Assembly: GCA_026984895.1 (NCBI GenBank)
Contig: JALSRF010000310.1
Coordinates: 1 to 10,971, forward strand
Reading direction: 5' to 3'
DNA: 10,971 nucleotides
DNA from: Paracoccaceae bacterium
Lineage (GTDB): Bacteria > Pseudomonadota > Alphaproteobacteria > Rhodobacterales > Rhodobacteraceae
A model generated the notes under the pieces. The model had not been told where the DNA came from, made no database searches, and was given only the letters and a program-made list of their open reading frames with translations. Positions 1-6,296 of the stretch are shown piece after piece. Both the position numbers and the translations under genes were made by a program. Each line of letters starts with the position of its first letter. Positions within the stretch are counted from its first letter, which is position 1.

Positions 1-1
1 A

Positions 2-715
2 CCGGCCTATCTTCAGGCCAGGCGCGGCAGCCATATCGTCATCACCACGATCATGTTCAATTTCATCGCCGGCGCGCTGTCGATCTACCTGCTGAACGGG
101 GTTCTGAAAAAGCCCGGCCAGCAGGCCGCCGAGACGCGCAATTTCGGCGAGGCCGTGCACCTGCCGACGCTCCACGAAATCCTGTCGCCGCTCGGAATTC
201 CGTTTTCCAAGTCGGCCCCGGCCAACGTCAGTTTCCTGCTGGCCCTGCTGGCGGCCTGGCTGGTATGGCTTCTGATCTGGAGAACCCGGCTGGGCTACCA
301 GATCCGCGCCTTCGGCAATTCGGAAACCGCCACCGCCTATGCGGGCATATCCTCGGTGCGGGTGACCATCATCGCGATGCTGATTTCGGGGGCGCTCGCC
401 GGCATGCTGGCGATCAACGTGGTGATGGGCGAAGCCGAGCGGCTGATTCTGAATTTCTCCGAAGGCGCCGGTTTCATGGGCATCGCGGTTTCGCTCATGG
501 GGCGCAACCATCCGCTGGGGATCGTGCTGGCGGGTCTGCTGTTCGGCATGCTGAACCAGGGCGGCTTCGAACTGCTGTTCGACATGCCCGGCATCAGCCG
601 CGAGATGGTTCTCGTCATCCAGGCGCTGATCATAATCTTCACCGGCGCACTGGTGAACATGACCCGCGACCCGCTTGAGCGCATGTTCATCAGGATGCGA
701 AAAGGAGAACAGTGA
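2..715 (+). CDS. ABC transporter permease, YufP/BmpD-like (partial, 5' end missing)
   Basis: Inner-membrane permease of a BmpA-type ABC importer for nucleosides or simple sugars (BPD_transp_2, PF02653). The frame is open from base 2 with no start before Met at 53, and residues before that Met (AYLQARRGSHIVITTI) are typical family sequence, so the gene begins upstream of the window and Met-53 is internal. About 237 residues are present. Seen: hydrophobic segments near residues 18-34, 77-94 and 122-141; a cytoplasmic loop TRLGYQIRAFGNS near 95-107, which in this family contacts the ATPase; and further membrane segments near 160-178 and 199-217. The stop TGA overlaps the next permease's ATG by one base, so the two are co-translated. 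The ATPase and binding-protein genes should lie upstream. Substrate cannot be read from sequence; nucleoside or purine is the family-based guess. Confidence 0.9.
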   Translation, partial: PAYLQARRGSHIVITTIMFNFIAGALSIYLLNGVLKKPGQQAAETRNFGEAVHLPTLHEILSPLGIPFSKSAPANVSFLLALLAAWLVWLLIWRTRLGYQIRAFGNSETATAYAGISSVRVTIIAMLISGALAGMLAINVVMGEAERLILNFSEGAGFMGIAVSLMGRNHPLGIVLAGLLFGMLNQGGFELLFDMPGISREMVLVIQALIIIFTGALVNMTRDPLERMFIRMRKGEQ

Positions 716-1683
716 TGGATTATCTCCAGCTTCTGCTGACGCTCGATTCGGCCATCCGGCTGTCGGTGGTGTTGCTGCTGGCCTGCCTTGCCGGGCTGTT
801 TTCCGAACGCGCGGGCATCGTTGACATCGGGCTTGAGGGCAAGATGCTCATTTCCGCCTTCGTCGCGGCGGCGGTCGCATACGAAAGCGGCTCGGCCTGG
901 CTTGGCGTGCTTGCCGGCGTTGCCGCATCGCTGGTGTTCACCATGATCCACGGGGTGGCCTCGATCATCTACCGGGGCGATCAGATCATTTCGGGGGTAG
1001 CGCTGAACTTTCTCGCATCGGGGCTGACGGTGGTGGTGGGCCACGCACTGTATCACAAGGGCGGGCAGACCCCGACCCTCACCGGCAGCGCGCGCTTCAC
1101 CGAAATCAAGCTGCCGTTCGCCGACGCGCTGGCCGATGTGCCGGTGGTGGGGCCGATCTATTCCGAGCTGATTTCCGGGCACACGGCGCTGGTCTATCTG
1201 GCCTTCGCGATCGTGCCGGTGGTGTGGTGGGTGCTCTATCGCACGCGCTTCGGGCTGCGGCTGCGCGCGGTCGGGGAAAACCCGGCCTCGGTGGACACGG
1301 CCGGCATCTCGGTCGCCGGGATGCGGTTTCGCGCGCTGATCATTACCGGCATTCTGTGCGGAATCGCGGGGGCCTACCTGTCCACGGCGCAATCGGCCTT
1401 TTTCGGGCGCGAGATGACGGCCGGGCGCGGCTACATCGCGCTGGCAGCCCTGATCTTTGCCAACTGGAGACCGGTTCACGCGATGGGGACAACGCTGCTG
1501 TTCGGACTGCTGGGGGCGATCTCCAACCTCTATCCGAACATCGACGTTTTCGGCCTGTTCACCATCCCGGTGCAGTTCACCCAGGCCCTGCCCTACATCC
1601 TGACGGTGCTGATCCTCGCCGGCTTCATCGGCAAGGCGAGACCGCCCAGGTCGGTGGGCGTGCCCTATGTCAAGGAACGCTGA
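715..1683 (+). CDS. ABC transporter permease, YufQ/BmpE-like
   Basis: Second membrane subunit of the same importer, 322 residues, the usual length. The start is taken as ATG at 715, with AGGAG at 703-707 seven bases upstream; a GTG at 712 in the same frame is possible but too close to the ribosome site. The hallmark FSERAGIVDIGLEGKM lies at residues 29-44, followed by alternating membrane segments. The cytoplasmic loop TRFGLRLRAVGENPASVDTAG (177-197) matches the equivalent loop of the upstream permease, as expected for a heterodimeric pore. Conserved GREMTAGRGYIALAALIFANW sits near 231-251. It appears to be the last gene of its operon: the next gene is 276 bases away, beyond a G-rich repeat. 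Nucleoside or purine uptake is likely by family; the substrate is inferred. Confidence 0.92.
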   Translation: MDYLQLLLTLDSAIRLSVVLLLACLAGLFSERAGIVDIGLEGKMLISAFVAAAVAYESGSAWLGVLAGVAASLVFTMIHGVASIIYRGDQIISGVALNFLASGLTVVVGHALYHKGGQTPTLTGSARFTEIKLPFADALADVPVVGPIYSELISGHTALVYLAFAIVPVVWWVLYRTRFGLRLRAVGENPASVDTAGISVAGMRFRALIITGILCGIAGAYLSTAQSAFFGREMTAGRGYIALAALIFANWRPVHAMGTTLLFGLLGAISNLYPNIDVFGLFTIPVQFTQALPYILTVLILAGFIGKARPPRSVGVPYVKER

Positions 1684-1697
1684 GGCGATCGACCGGC

Positions 1698-1769
1698 GGG
1701 CAGGCGGGAAACCGGGCCAACGGGCAAACCGGGAGAACCGGGCAAGCGGGGAAAACCGGGCAGGCGGGG
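1698..1769 (+). repeat. Nine regularly spaced G-runs (G-quadruplex-type array)
   Basis: G-runs of three or four begin at 1698, 1706, 1714, 1722, 1731, 1740, 1748, 1758 and 1766, separated by 5-6-base linkers such as AAACC, CAAACC, AGAACC and AAAACC. The period is about 8-10 bases. GACCGGCGG occurs at both edges (1691-1699 and 1771-1779). The array begins 14 bases after the ABC permease stop. It meets the usual G3+N1-7 quadruplex pattern twice over, on the strand that would be in the RNA. It may be an unstable minisatellite, or a structure that marks the end of the ABC operon. No protein is supported across it. Confidence 0.7.
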
Positions 1770-1920
1770 CGACCGGCGGTGATCTCGGCGCGCCGTCGCC
1801 CCCGCCCGGGACGTGGCACCACCGGCCCGCTGCCGGCCCGATGATAAAAACGTGGCCGGTTGCGCACGGTTTCGCTCCGATTTGTCGCAGCCGGGTCGGT
1901 TTTTTCGCCGCGCTGTTCAA

Positions 1921-1926
1921 TATAAT
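1921..1926 (+). promoter_or_regulatory. TATAAT -10 box upstream of the TSUP gene
   Basis: An exact TATAAT lies 33 bases before the ATG at 1960, in a local AT-rich pocket. No good -35 element is present at the right distance (GGTTTT or GTTTTT are the nearest), so this is either a weak or activator-dependent promoter or chance. If used, the leader would be about 27 bases. Confidence 0.4.
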
Positions 1927-1959
1927 GACACCGGACGTCGCATGAACGAGGTGACACCG

Positions 1960-2874
1960 ATGCCGATATACCTGCCCATTGCCGAAATCTCCGTGGATGC
2001 CTTCCTTCTTGTCGGGCTGGGCGGCCTGGTGGGGATTCTTTCGGGCATGTTCGGGGTCGGCGGCGGGTTCCTCATGACGCCGCTGCTGTTTTTCATCGGC
2101 ATCCCGCCGGCGGTGGCGGTTGCGACAGAGGCCAACCAGATCGTGGCCTCTTCCTTTTCCGGCGTCCTGGCGCATCTGCGGCGCAGGACCGTGGACCTGA
2201 AGATGGGCCTGGTGCTGCTTGCGGGCGGGCTTGTCGGGGCGTTTCTGGGCATCCAGCTGTTCAACTACCTGAAATCCCTGGGCCAGGTCGATCTGCTGGT
2301 GAAGCTGTCCTATGTGGCGTTCCTCTCTGTCGTCGGCGTGCTGATGTTCGTCGAAAGCCTGCGGGCCATCCTTCATGCGCGAAGATCAGACGCCGTTGCG
2401 ACGCGCCGGCGCCACACCTGGGTGCACGCCCTGCCCTTCAAGATGAAGTTTCGGACATCGGGCCTCTATATCTCGGCCATCCCGCCGCTTCTGGTGGGCA
2501 TGGCCGTCGGCATTCTGGCCGCGATCATGGGGGTTGGCGGCGGCTTCATCATGGTGCCGGCGATGATCTACATCCTGGGCATGCCGACCAAGGTCGTGGT
2601 GGGAACGTCCCTGCTGCAGATCATCTTCGTCACCGCTTTCACCACGCTGGCACATGCCACCACGAACTACACCGTCGATATCGGCCTTGCGCTGCTGCTG
2701 ATGGCCGGCGGTGTGATCGGCGCACAGCTGGGAACGCGGCTGGGGCTGAAGCTGAAGGGCGAACAGTTGCGCATTCTTCTGGCGATGTTGGTGCTTGCCG
2801 TGGTCGGCAAGCTCGGGCTGGATCTGCTGGTTGAGCCGTTGGAAACCTTTTCCCTGGGCGGGGGGGGCGAATGA
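1960..2874 (+). CDS. TauE/SafE (TSUP) family membrane transporter
   Basis: Polytopic inner-membrane protein of the sulfite exporter TauE/SafE family (PF01925), 304 residues. The ATG at 1960 is chosen because GAGGTGA at 1948-1954 is a near-ideal ribosome site five bases upstream; the ATG at 1942 lies before that site. The family's internal two-fold repeat is plain: GILSGMFGVGGGFLMTPLLF at 25-44 and GILAAIMGVGGGFIMVPAMI at 184-203, each opening a bundle of helices. The halves are joined by a basic linker near 138-165. The stop lies in an ATGA overlap with the next gene, so the two proteins are probably made together. Members move sulfite, sulfoacetate or other small sulfur or organic anions, or have no known substrate; nothing here fixes which. 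A G8 tract (2860-2867) sits just before the stop. Confidence 0.9.
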   Translation: MPIYLPIAEISVDAFLLVGLGGLVGILSGMFGVGGGFLMTPLLFFIGIPPAVAVATEANQIVASSFSGVLAHLRRRTVDLKMGLVLLAGGLVGAFLGIQLFNYLKSLGQVDLLVKLSYVAFLSVVGVLMFVESLRAILHARRSDAVATRRRHTWVHALPFKMKFRTSGLYISAIPPLLVGMAVGILAAIMGVGGGFIMVPAMIYILGMPTKVVVGTSLLQIIFVTAFTTLAHATTNYTVDIGLALLLMAGGVIGAQLGTRLGLKLKGEQLRILLAMLVLAVVGKLGLDLLVEPLETFSLGGGGE

Positions 2875-3647
2875 TGCGGCGTGCGCTTGCCCTGCTGAGC
2901 TTCATCGCGCTGCTTGTCCCGGCCGCGGCCCGCGCACAAGAGGCCGTGGTGGCCGGGATGTCGCAAAACCGCGTTTCCATCACCGCCAATTTCGACGGCT
3001 CGGAAATCCTGATCTTCGGCGCCGTGAAGCGCGACACACCGCCGCCCCCGGACAAGCCGCTTCAGGTCATCGTGACCGTATCGGGGCCGCAGAAACCGGT
3101 CACGGTGCGCCGGAAGGAACACCGCTACGGCATCTGGATCAATACCGCCGCGGTCGAGATCGCCGCCGCGCCGACATTTTATGCCGTGGCCACGACCGGC
3201 CCGCTCGAGACCATCCTGGACAAGGACGAAGACCGCAAATACAAGGTTTCGATCCCGCTGGCCATTGGCGACGTGAAGATGCCCGAAGAAGGCGCCGATG
3301 CCCAGGCCTTCATCCAGGCGCTGATCCGCATCAGAACGCGCTCGGGCCTTTATCAGCTCAAGCCCGGCAGCGTGAACTTGTCGCAGGAAACCCTGTTCGA
3401 TACCTCCGTTGCCCTGCCCTCGGCGCTTACCGAAGGGCGCTACACGACGCGGATCCTTCTGACCCGCGGCGGGCGCGTGGTTGACGAGTTCCGAACCTCC
3501 ATCGACGTGCGCAAGGTCGGGCTTGAGAAGTTTCTCTATACGCTGGCCCACGAACGACCGTTGATCTACGGCCTGTTCTCGCTGTTCATCGCCATTGTGG
3601 CCGGATGGGGAGCCTCGGTGATCTTCGCGCGGCTGAAACAGCGCTAG
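2871..3647 (+). CDS. TIGR02186/Alph_Pro_TM family protein, secreted and membrane-anchored
   Basis: 258 residues, recognised from memory as the alphaproteobacterial family TIGR02186 (PF09608), whose function is unknown. Seen: an N-terminal signal peptide (MMRRALALLSF, then a hydrophobic core ending AAARA, cleavage probably after residue 22); a beta-strand-rich region of about 200 residues with no cysteine pairs or obvious catalytic motif; and one C-terminal membrane helix near 232-251 followed by the basic tail FARLKQR. Predicted topology: periplasmic domain with a C-terminal anchor. The start ATG at 2871 overlaps the TSUP stop (ATGA); an ATG three bases later is equally possible. The tight coupling suggests it is a periplasmic partner of the TSUP transporter, which is inference. 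It ends in TAG, and no further plus-strand gene follows until 10456. Confidence 0.85.
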   Translation: MMRRALALLSFIALLVPAAARAQEAVVAGMSQNRVSITANFDGSEILIFGAVKRDTPPPPDKPLQVIVTVSGPQKPVTVRRKEHRYGIWINTAAVEIAAAPTFYAVATTGPLETILDKDEDRKYKVSIPLAIGDVKMPEEGADAQAFIQALIRIRTRSGLYQLKPGSVNLSQETLFDTSVALPSALTEGRYTTRILLTRGGRVVDEFRTSIDVRKVGLEKFLYTLAHERPLIYGLFSLFIAIVAGWGASVIFARLKQR

Positions 3648-3904
3648 GGTCTGTCGCGCCCGATCGCAGCCGCCTTGCCCGGCCCGTCCAAGCGGTGCAG
3701 GCCCGCGCCCTTTCGCGCCAGCGCCGGGCCTCTGTCATCTGCCGCGCCGGCGCCCGCCATGTGAGCCAACCATGTGCGACAGACTCCGGGATGCAATGCG
3801 TTGACCTGCCTTGCCGCCGTCACCACGCCGCCACCACCACCGCCGCCGCTTTCGCCGCTGCCGCTGCCGCCGCTTCCGCCGCTGCCGGCTCCGTCACGTT
3901 TCAT
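3644..3904 (-). CDS. Candidate small Gly/Ser-rich ORF (86 codons), doubtful
   Basis: On the minus strand an ATG (3904-3902) overlaps the helicase stop by eleven bases in another frame and opens 86 codons ending in TAG, whose bases overlap the opposing gene's stop (CTAG). Residues 5-26 are a low-complexity Gly/Ser run from a GGC/AGC trinucleotide tract (3827-3892); the rest is Arg/Ala/Gly-rich with no recognised domain. A GAGGG about ten bases upstream could serve as a ribosome site. The composition recalls the flexible N-termini of ClpS proteins in this bacterial group, ending in GVVTAAR, but no ClpS core follows. It could be a remnant, a small disordered protein or a simple trinucleotide-repeat artefact. 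I favour the last. Confidence 0.2.
   Translation of the reverse strand: MKRDGAGSGGSGGSGSGESGGGGGGGVVTAARQVNALHPGVCRTWLAHMAGAGAADDRGPALARKGAGLHRLDGPGKAAAIGRDRP
3649..3784. repeat. Nested inverted repeats in the convergent intergenic gap
   Basis: GTCTGTCGC at 3649-3657, two bases after the TIGR02186 stop, is perfectly complementary to GCGACAGAC at 3776-3784. Inside it, GGCCCGCG (3700-3707) can pair with CGC-C-GGGCC (3722-3730), with one bulged C. The region between two convergent transcripts could fold as one long structure on either strand. There is no T-run, so a standard intrinsic terminator is not supported. No tRNA or known RNA was recognised. Confidence 0.4.
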
Positions 3905-5453
3905 GGCCGGGGCCCTCGCCTGTCAGGGCGAAGGGAGCCGGCGGGGCGTTCAGGTCGGACGCCGACAGCGGTTCGCGCGGGCGCGCAAGGCGGTTGCGCG
4001 TCACCCAGAACAGCCTTTTTTCCGCCCGCGTGATGGCCACATAGGCCAGGCGCTTCCACAGCGCGACGCCTGCCTCCATGCGCCCGGCACGGCTGGCGGC
4101 CCACAGGTCGGGCGCAAAGACCTGCACCGCCTCCCACTGCGAGCCCTGCGCCTTGTGAATGGTCACCGCCGCGCCGTGCAGGAAAGCCGCCCCCATGCGT
4201 GCCGCATAGGGAATGAACGGCTCTTCCTCTCCGGGGCTCTCGATCTTGATGATGGAGGCGGCACTCACCTGCGGGTCCTCGGCGCCGATGACATGCAGGC
4301 GCGAAAACCCGGGCTTCTGCCCTGCCCCCAGGTAGATCACCTGTGCGCCCTTGATCAGGCCGCGCGCCTCCAGATCGATCCGCCGCTTGCGATGCTTGAG
4401 CGGAAGCTCGATCCCGTCGCAGATCAGGGGTTCTCCGGGCAAGAGCGCATCCGCCGGCGCCTGATAGGCGGCGCGAAACGCCTGGATCAGCCGGATCCGG
4501 GTGACATTGCGCCAGACCAGGGCAGGCGAACGCGCCATCATCGTTGCATCCATGCGCGGCGCCACCACCACGCGCGCGTCCCTGCCGGCGGCCTCGGCGA
4601 TCATGGCCTCGAAATCCGCAAAACCCAGGCGCGCGTCCGCCAGCGCGTGCGCCAGATCCAGAATCGGATTGTCCTGCGCCTGCCGGTGAATGCGCTCAAG
4701 GGTCAGAACCTGCGGCGCGGCCAGCGTGTCAAATACCATGCCGCCGGACTGATTGACCGGGGCAAGTTGCGCCGGGTCGCCGAACAGGACCAGGGTGGGA
4801 AAGATTTCCCGCAGGTCGTCGAACTGGCGTTCGTCCAGCATGGAACTCTCGTCCACGAAGCCGATGTCCAGCGGGTCTTCGCGCCGCTTCCATCCGGTTA
4901 TGAAATCCGAACCCCGCAGGCCTGCGGCGGCCAGCGCGCCCGGGATCGAACGCATGTGTCGATAAAACGTGAGCGCCCGCTGAAGCGCCGCCTCGGACAG
5001 CCCTTCGACCGACGGGCGCTCGCCCTTGCCGTCAGCCACTAGCCACTCGGCAACCCTTTCGTACTGGGGATCGTAGACCGGTGAGTAGAGGATCCTGTGG
5101 ATCGTGGTTGCCGGCACGCCCTGGCGCCGCAGGACACTTGCGGCCTTGTTGGTCGGCGCCAGAACGGCAAGGGTGCGGCGGTCCTTGCGGCGGCGCTCGT
5201 AGTCGCCAGAGATCACGTCAACCCCGCACGCCTCCATGGCCTTGCAGAGCCGGGAAAGCAGCATCGTCTTGCCCGAGCCGGCGCGCCCGACGATGGCAAG
5301 CATGCCGTCGCCTTCGCCCCGGCGCGCGTTGTCGCCCGGTGGGGGGGCCGTCGTGCCGTCTTCGAGGTGCACCCCGGCGCCGCGCAAAAGCGCGCTGACG
5401 CGCTCAAACGCCTCGGCCTGATCGTCTGAGAACTGGAAAACCGGCACTTCCAT
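3894..5453 (-). CDS. Dda/RecD-like SF1B DNA helicase (AAA ATPase)
   Basis: 519 residues with a full set of superfamily 1B helicase motifs: Walker A GRAGSGKT at 56-63; motif Ia LAPTNKAA at 98-105 and ATTIHRIL at 115-122; Walker B VDESSM at 200-205; motif III GDPAQLAPV at 225-233; motif IV LERIHRQ at 252-258; motif V TIHKAQGSQW at 431-440; motif VI VAITRAEKRL at 472-481. Order and spacing resemble T4 Dda and the core of RecD2; the N-terminal extension of RecD2 is absent and no recB or recC lies nearby. Predicted activity is ATP-driven 5'-to-3' unwinding of DNA. The start at 5453 has no clear ribosome site but fits the usual N-terminus before the Q-like motif FSDDQAEAF. It follows luxI by 108 bases on the same strand and may share its transcript. 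A C7 tract (coding strand) encodes prolines near residues 37-39, in a non-conserved linker. Confidence 0.9.
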   Translation of the reverse strand: MEVPVFQFSDDQAEAFERVSALLRGAGVHLEDGTTAPPPGDNARRGEGDGMLAIVGRAGSGKTMLLSRLCKAMEACGVDVISGDYERRRKDRRTLAVLAPTNKAASVLRRQGVPATTIHRILYSPVYDPQYERVAEWLVADGKGERPSVEGLSEAALQRALTFYRHMRSIPGALAAAGLRGSDFITGWKRREDPLDIGFVDESSMLDERQFDDLREIFPTLVLFGDPAQLAPVNQSGGMVFDTLAAPQVLTLERIHRQAQDNPILDLAHALADARLGFADFEAMIAEAAGRDARVVVAPRMDATMMARSPALVWRNVTRIRLIQAFRAAYQAPADALLPGEPLICDGIELPLKHRKRRIDLEARGLIKGAQVIYLGAGQKPGFSRLHVIGAEDPQVSAASIIKIESPGEEEPFIPYAARMGAAFLHGAAVTIHKAQGSQWEAVQVFAPDLWAASRAGRMEAGVALWKRLAYVAITRAEKRLFWVTRNRLARPREPLSASDLNAPPAPFALTGEGPGHET

Positions 5454-5489
5454 GCCGCCAGCCTATCTTCGCGGCGCAGGCGGCACCAG

Positions 5490-5552
5490 CAGGTTTCGCC
5501 CAGGTTTCGCCCCCCGCGCGCGCGCCAGACGCCCGGAAGGGGGCGCGCGCGC
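5490..5552. repeat. 11-bp tandem repeat and GC hairpin between luxI and the helicase
   Basis: CAGGTTTCGCC occurs twice head-to-tail at 5490-5500 and 5501-5511. Next to it, GCGCGCGCGCC (5516-5526) is complementary to GGCGCGCGCGC (5542-5552) around a 15-base loop, ten bases past the luxI stop in the direction of transcription. The stem is very stable, but no T-run follows on the minus strand. It could be a transcription attenuator or RNA-stabilising element that lowers helicase expression; alternating GC can also adopt Z-DNA. Confidence 0.5.
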
Positions 5553-5561
5553 CTGCGCCGT

Positions 5562-6197
5562 TCAGGCGCTCTTGCTTTCGCGAATGGTCCGGGGCCAGAG
5601 CGATGCGCGCAGCCACTGGCGCGAGGTGGCGCGCGAAATGCCCACGCGCTTCAGGATCCTCGGCCAGGCTTCGTCCTGCATTTCCCACAGGCCAACACCT
5701 ATCCGATCCGCCCCGTCGCCGGAGGCCCCGATCAGTTCGGGTTCCAGCCCGAACAGGCGGTAGATGCGCTCCATGCGCCGGTCGAAGACCCCGACGAAAT
5801 GGGACAGATGGAAATGCTGCATGATCTCGCCCGCGCCAAGCACCAGCGCGGCCGAGACCTGCCGGCCGGCATCGGGGGCAAGGCAGAAACGGGTGCATTC
5901 CCAGATCAGCGGGCTTTCGATGCGCACGCCCCCGGTCAGGTGCGAAAAGTGATCCTGCACCATGTTGCGCCCGATCGTCGGCAGGAAACGCATGGAGCCC
6001 CCGTGGCGCCCGTCCGGTCCCTGCCAGATCAGGTAAAGCGGGTTCAGCGCGTCATATTCGTCGCGTTCCTCGCCCGCCGGCGTAAGCGGCAGATCCCACT
6101 TCAGGCGATGGACGAACTGGGTTGCGCGGTCGCGAAACATGGTCTGACGCAATAGCGGATAGCGGGCAAGATCGCTCCCGTAGACGTATCGCAGCAT
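5562..6197 (-). CDS. luxI: Acyl-homoserine-lactone synthase (LuxI family)
   Basis: Makes an N-acyl-homoserine lactone from S-adenosylmethionine and an acyl carrier protein or CoA thioester; cytoplasmic. 211 residues from the ATG at 6197, chosen because GGAG lies nine bases upstream; a longer frame to 6245 lacks support. The invariant family residues are all present: R24, F28, W34 (spacing Rx3Fx5W), D46, D49, R70, F84, E100 and R103, with T102 before the last Arg. The segment PLIWECTRFCL is a typical alphaproteobacterial version. E-C-T-R, with Thr two residues after the Glu, is often linked to 3-oxo-acyl products, but chain length cannot be read here. It follows luxR by 99 bases on the same strand, with an interrupted palindrome between them. 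Confidence 0.95.
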   Translation of the reverse strand: MLRYVYGSDLARYPLLRQTMFRDRATQFVHRLKWDLPLTPAGEERDEYDALNPLYLIWQGPDGRHGGSMRFLPTIGRNMVQDHFSHLTGGVRIESPLIWECTRFCLAPDAGRQVSAALVLGAGEIMQHFHLSHFVGVFDRRMERIYRLFGLEPELIGASGDGADRIGVGLWEMQDEAWPRILKRVGISRATSRQWLRASLWPRTIRESKSA

Positions 6198-6233
6198 CGG
6201 GGGTGGCTCCGTTCGGTTGGATTTCCCCGAAAG

Positions 6234-6264
6234 GCTAGGAACCAATCCTTACCGGAGACCTAGC
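6234..6264. promoter_or_regulatory. Interrupted palindrome upstream of luxI
   Basis: GCTAGG at 6234-6239 and CCTAGC at 6259-6264 form a perfect 6-bp inverted repeat around 19 bases, 37-67 bases upstream of the luxI ATG. It could bind a dimeric regulator (LuxR is the obvious candidate), or form a leader hairpin that separates luxR from luxI expression. The arms are farther apart than in a canonical 18-20-bp lux box, so assignment to LuxR is tentative. Confidence 0.35.
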
Positions 6265-6296
6265 ACCCCGCCCGTGGCCCCGGCGCGCCCGCGCGA

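Noticed and set aside
1877..1906. Possible terminator CCGA...TCGG followed by TTTTTT (1900-1905)
   Set aside because: The stem is only four base pairs with a 15-base loop; the T-run alone does not support an intrinsic terminator.
337..2376. 679-codon open frame on the minus strand
   Set aside because: It is antisense to three well-recognised genes, crosses an intergenic gap, and has the His/Gln/Arg/Gly-rich composition of a shadow frame in high-GC DNA.
3648..3830. Search for a tRNA or other stable RNA in the convergent gap
   Set aside because: No T-loop-like GTTCGA box, cloverleaf or known RNA consensus was seen; only inverted repeats.
3774..5042. 422-codon plus-strand frame opposite the helicase
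   Set aside because: The opposite strand encodes a helicase with every motif in order; this frame is Arg/His/Gln-rich with no recognisable domain.
6198..6245. 16-residue N-terminal extension of LuxI
   Set aside because: The ATG at 6197 has a GGAG site and gives the standard LuxI N-terminus and residue spacing.
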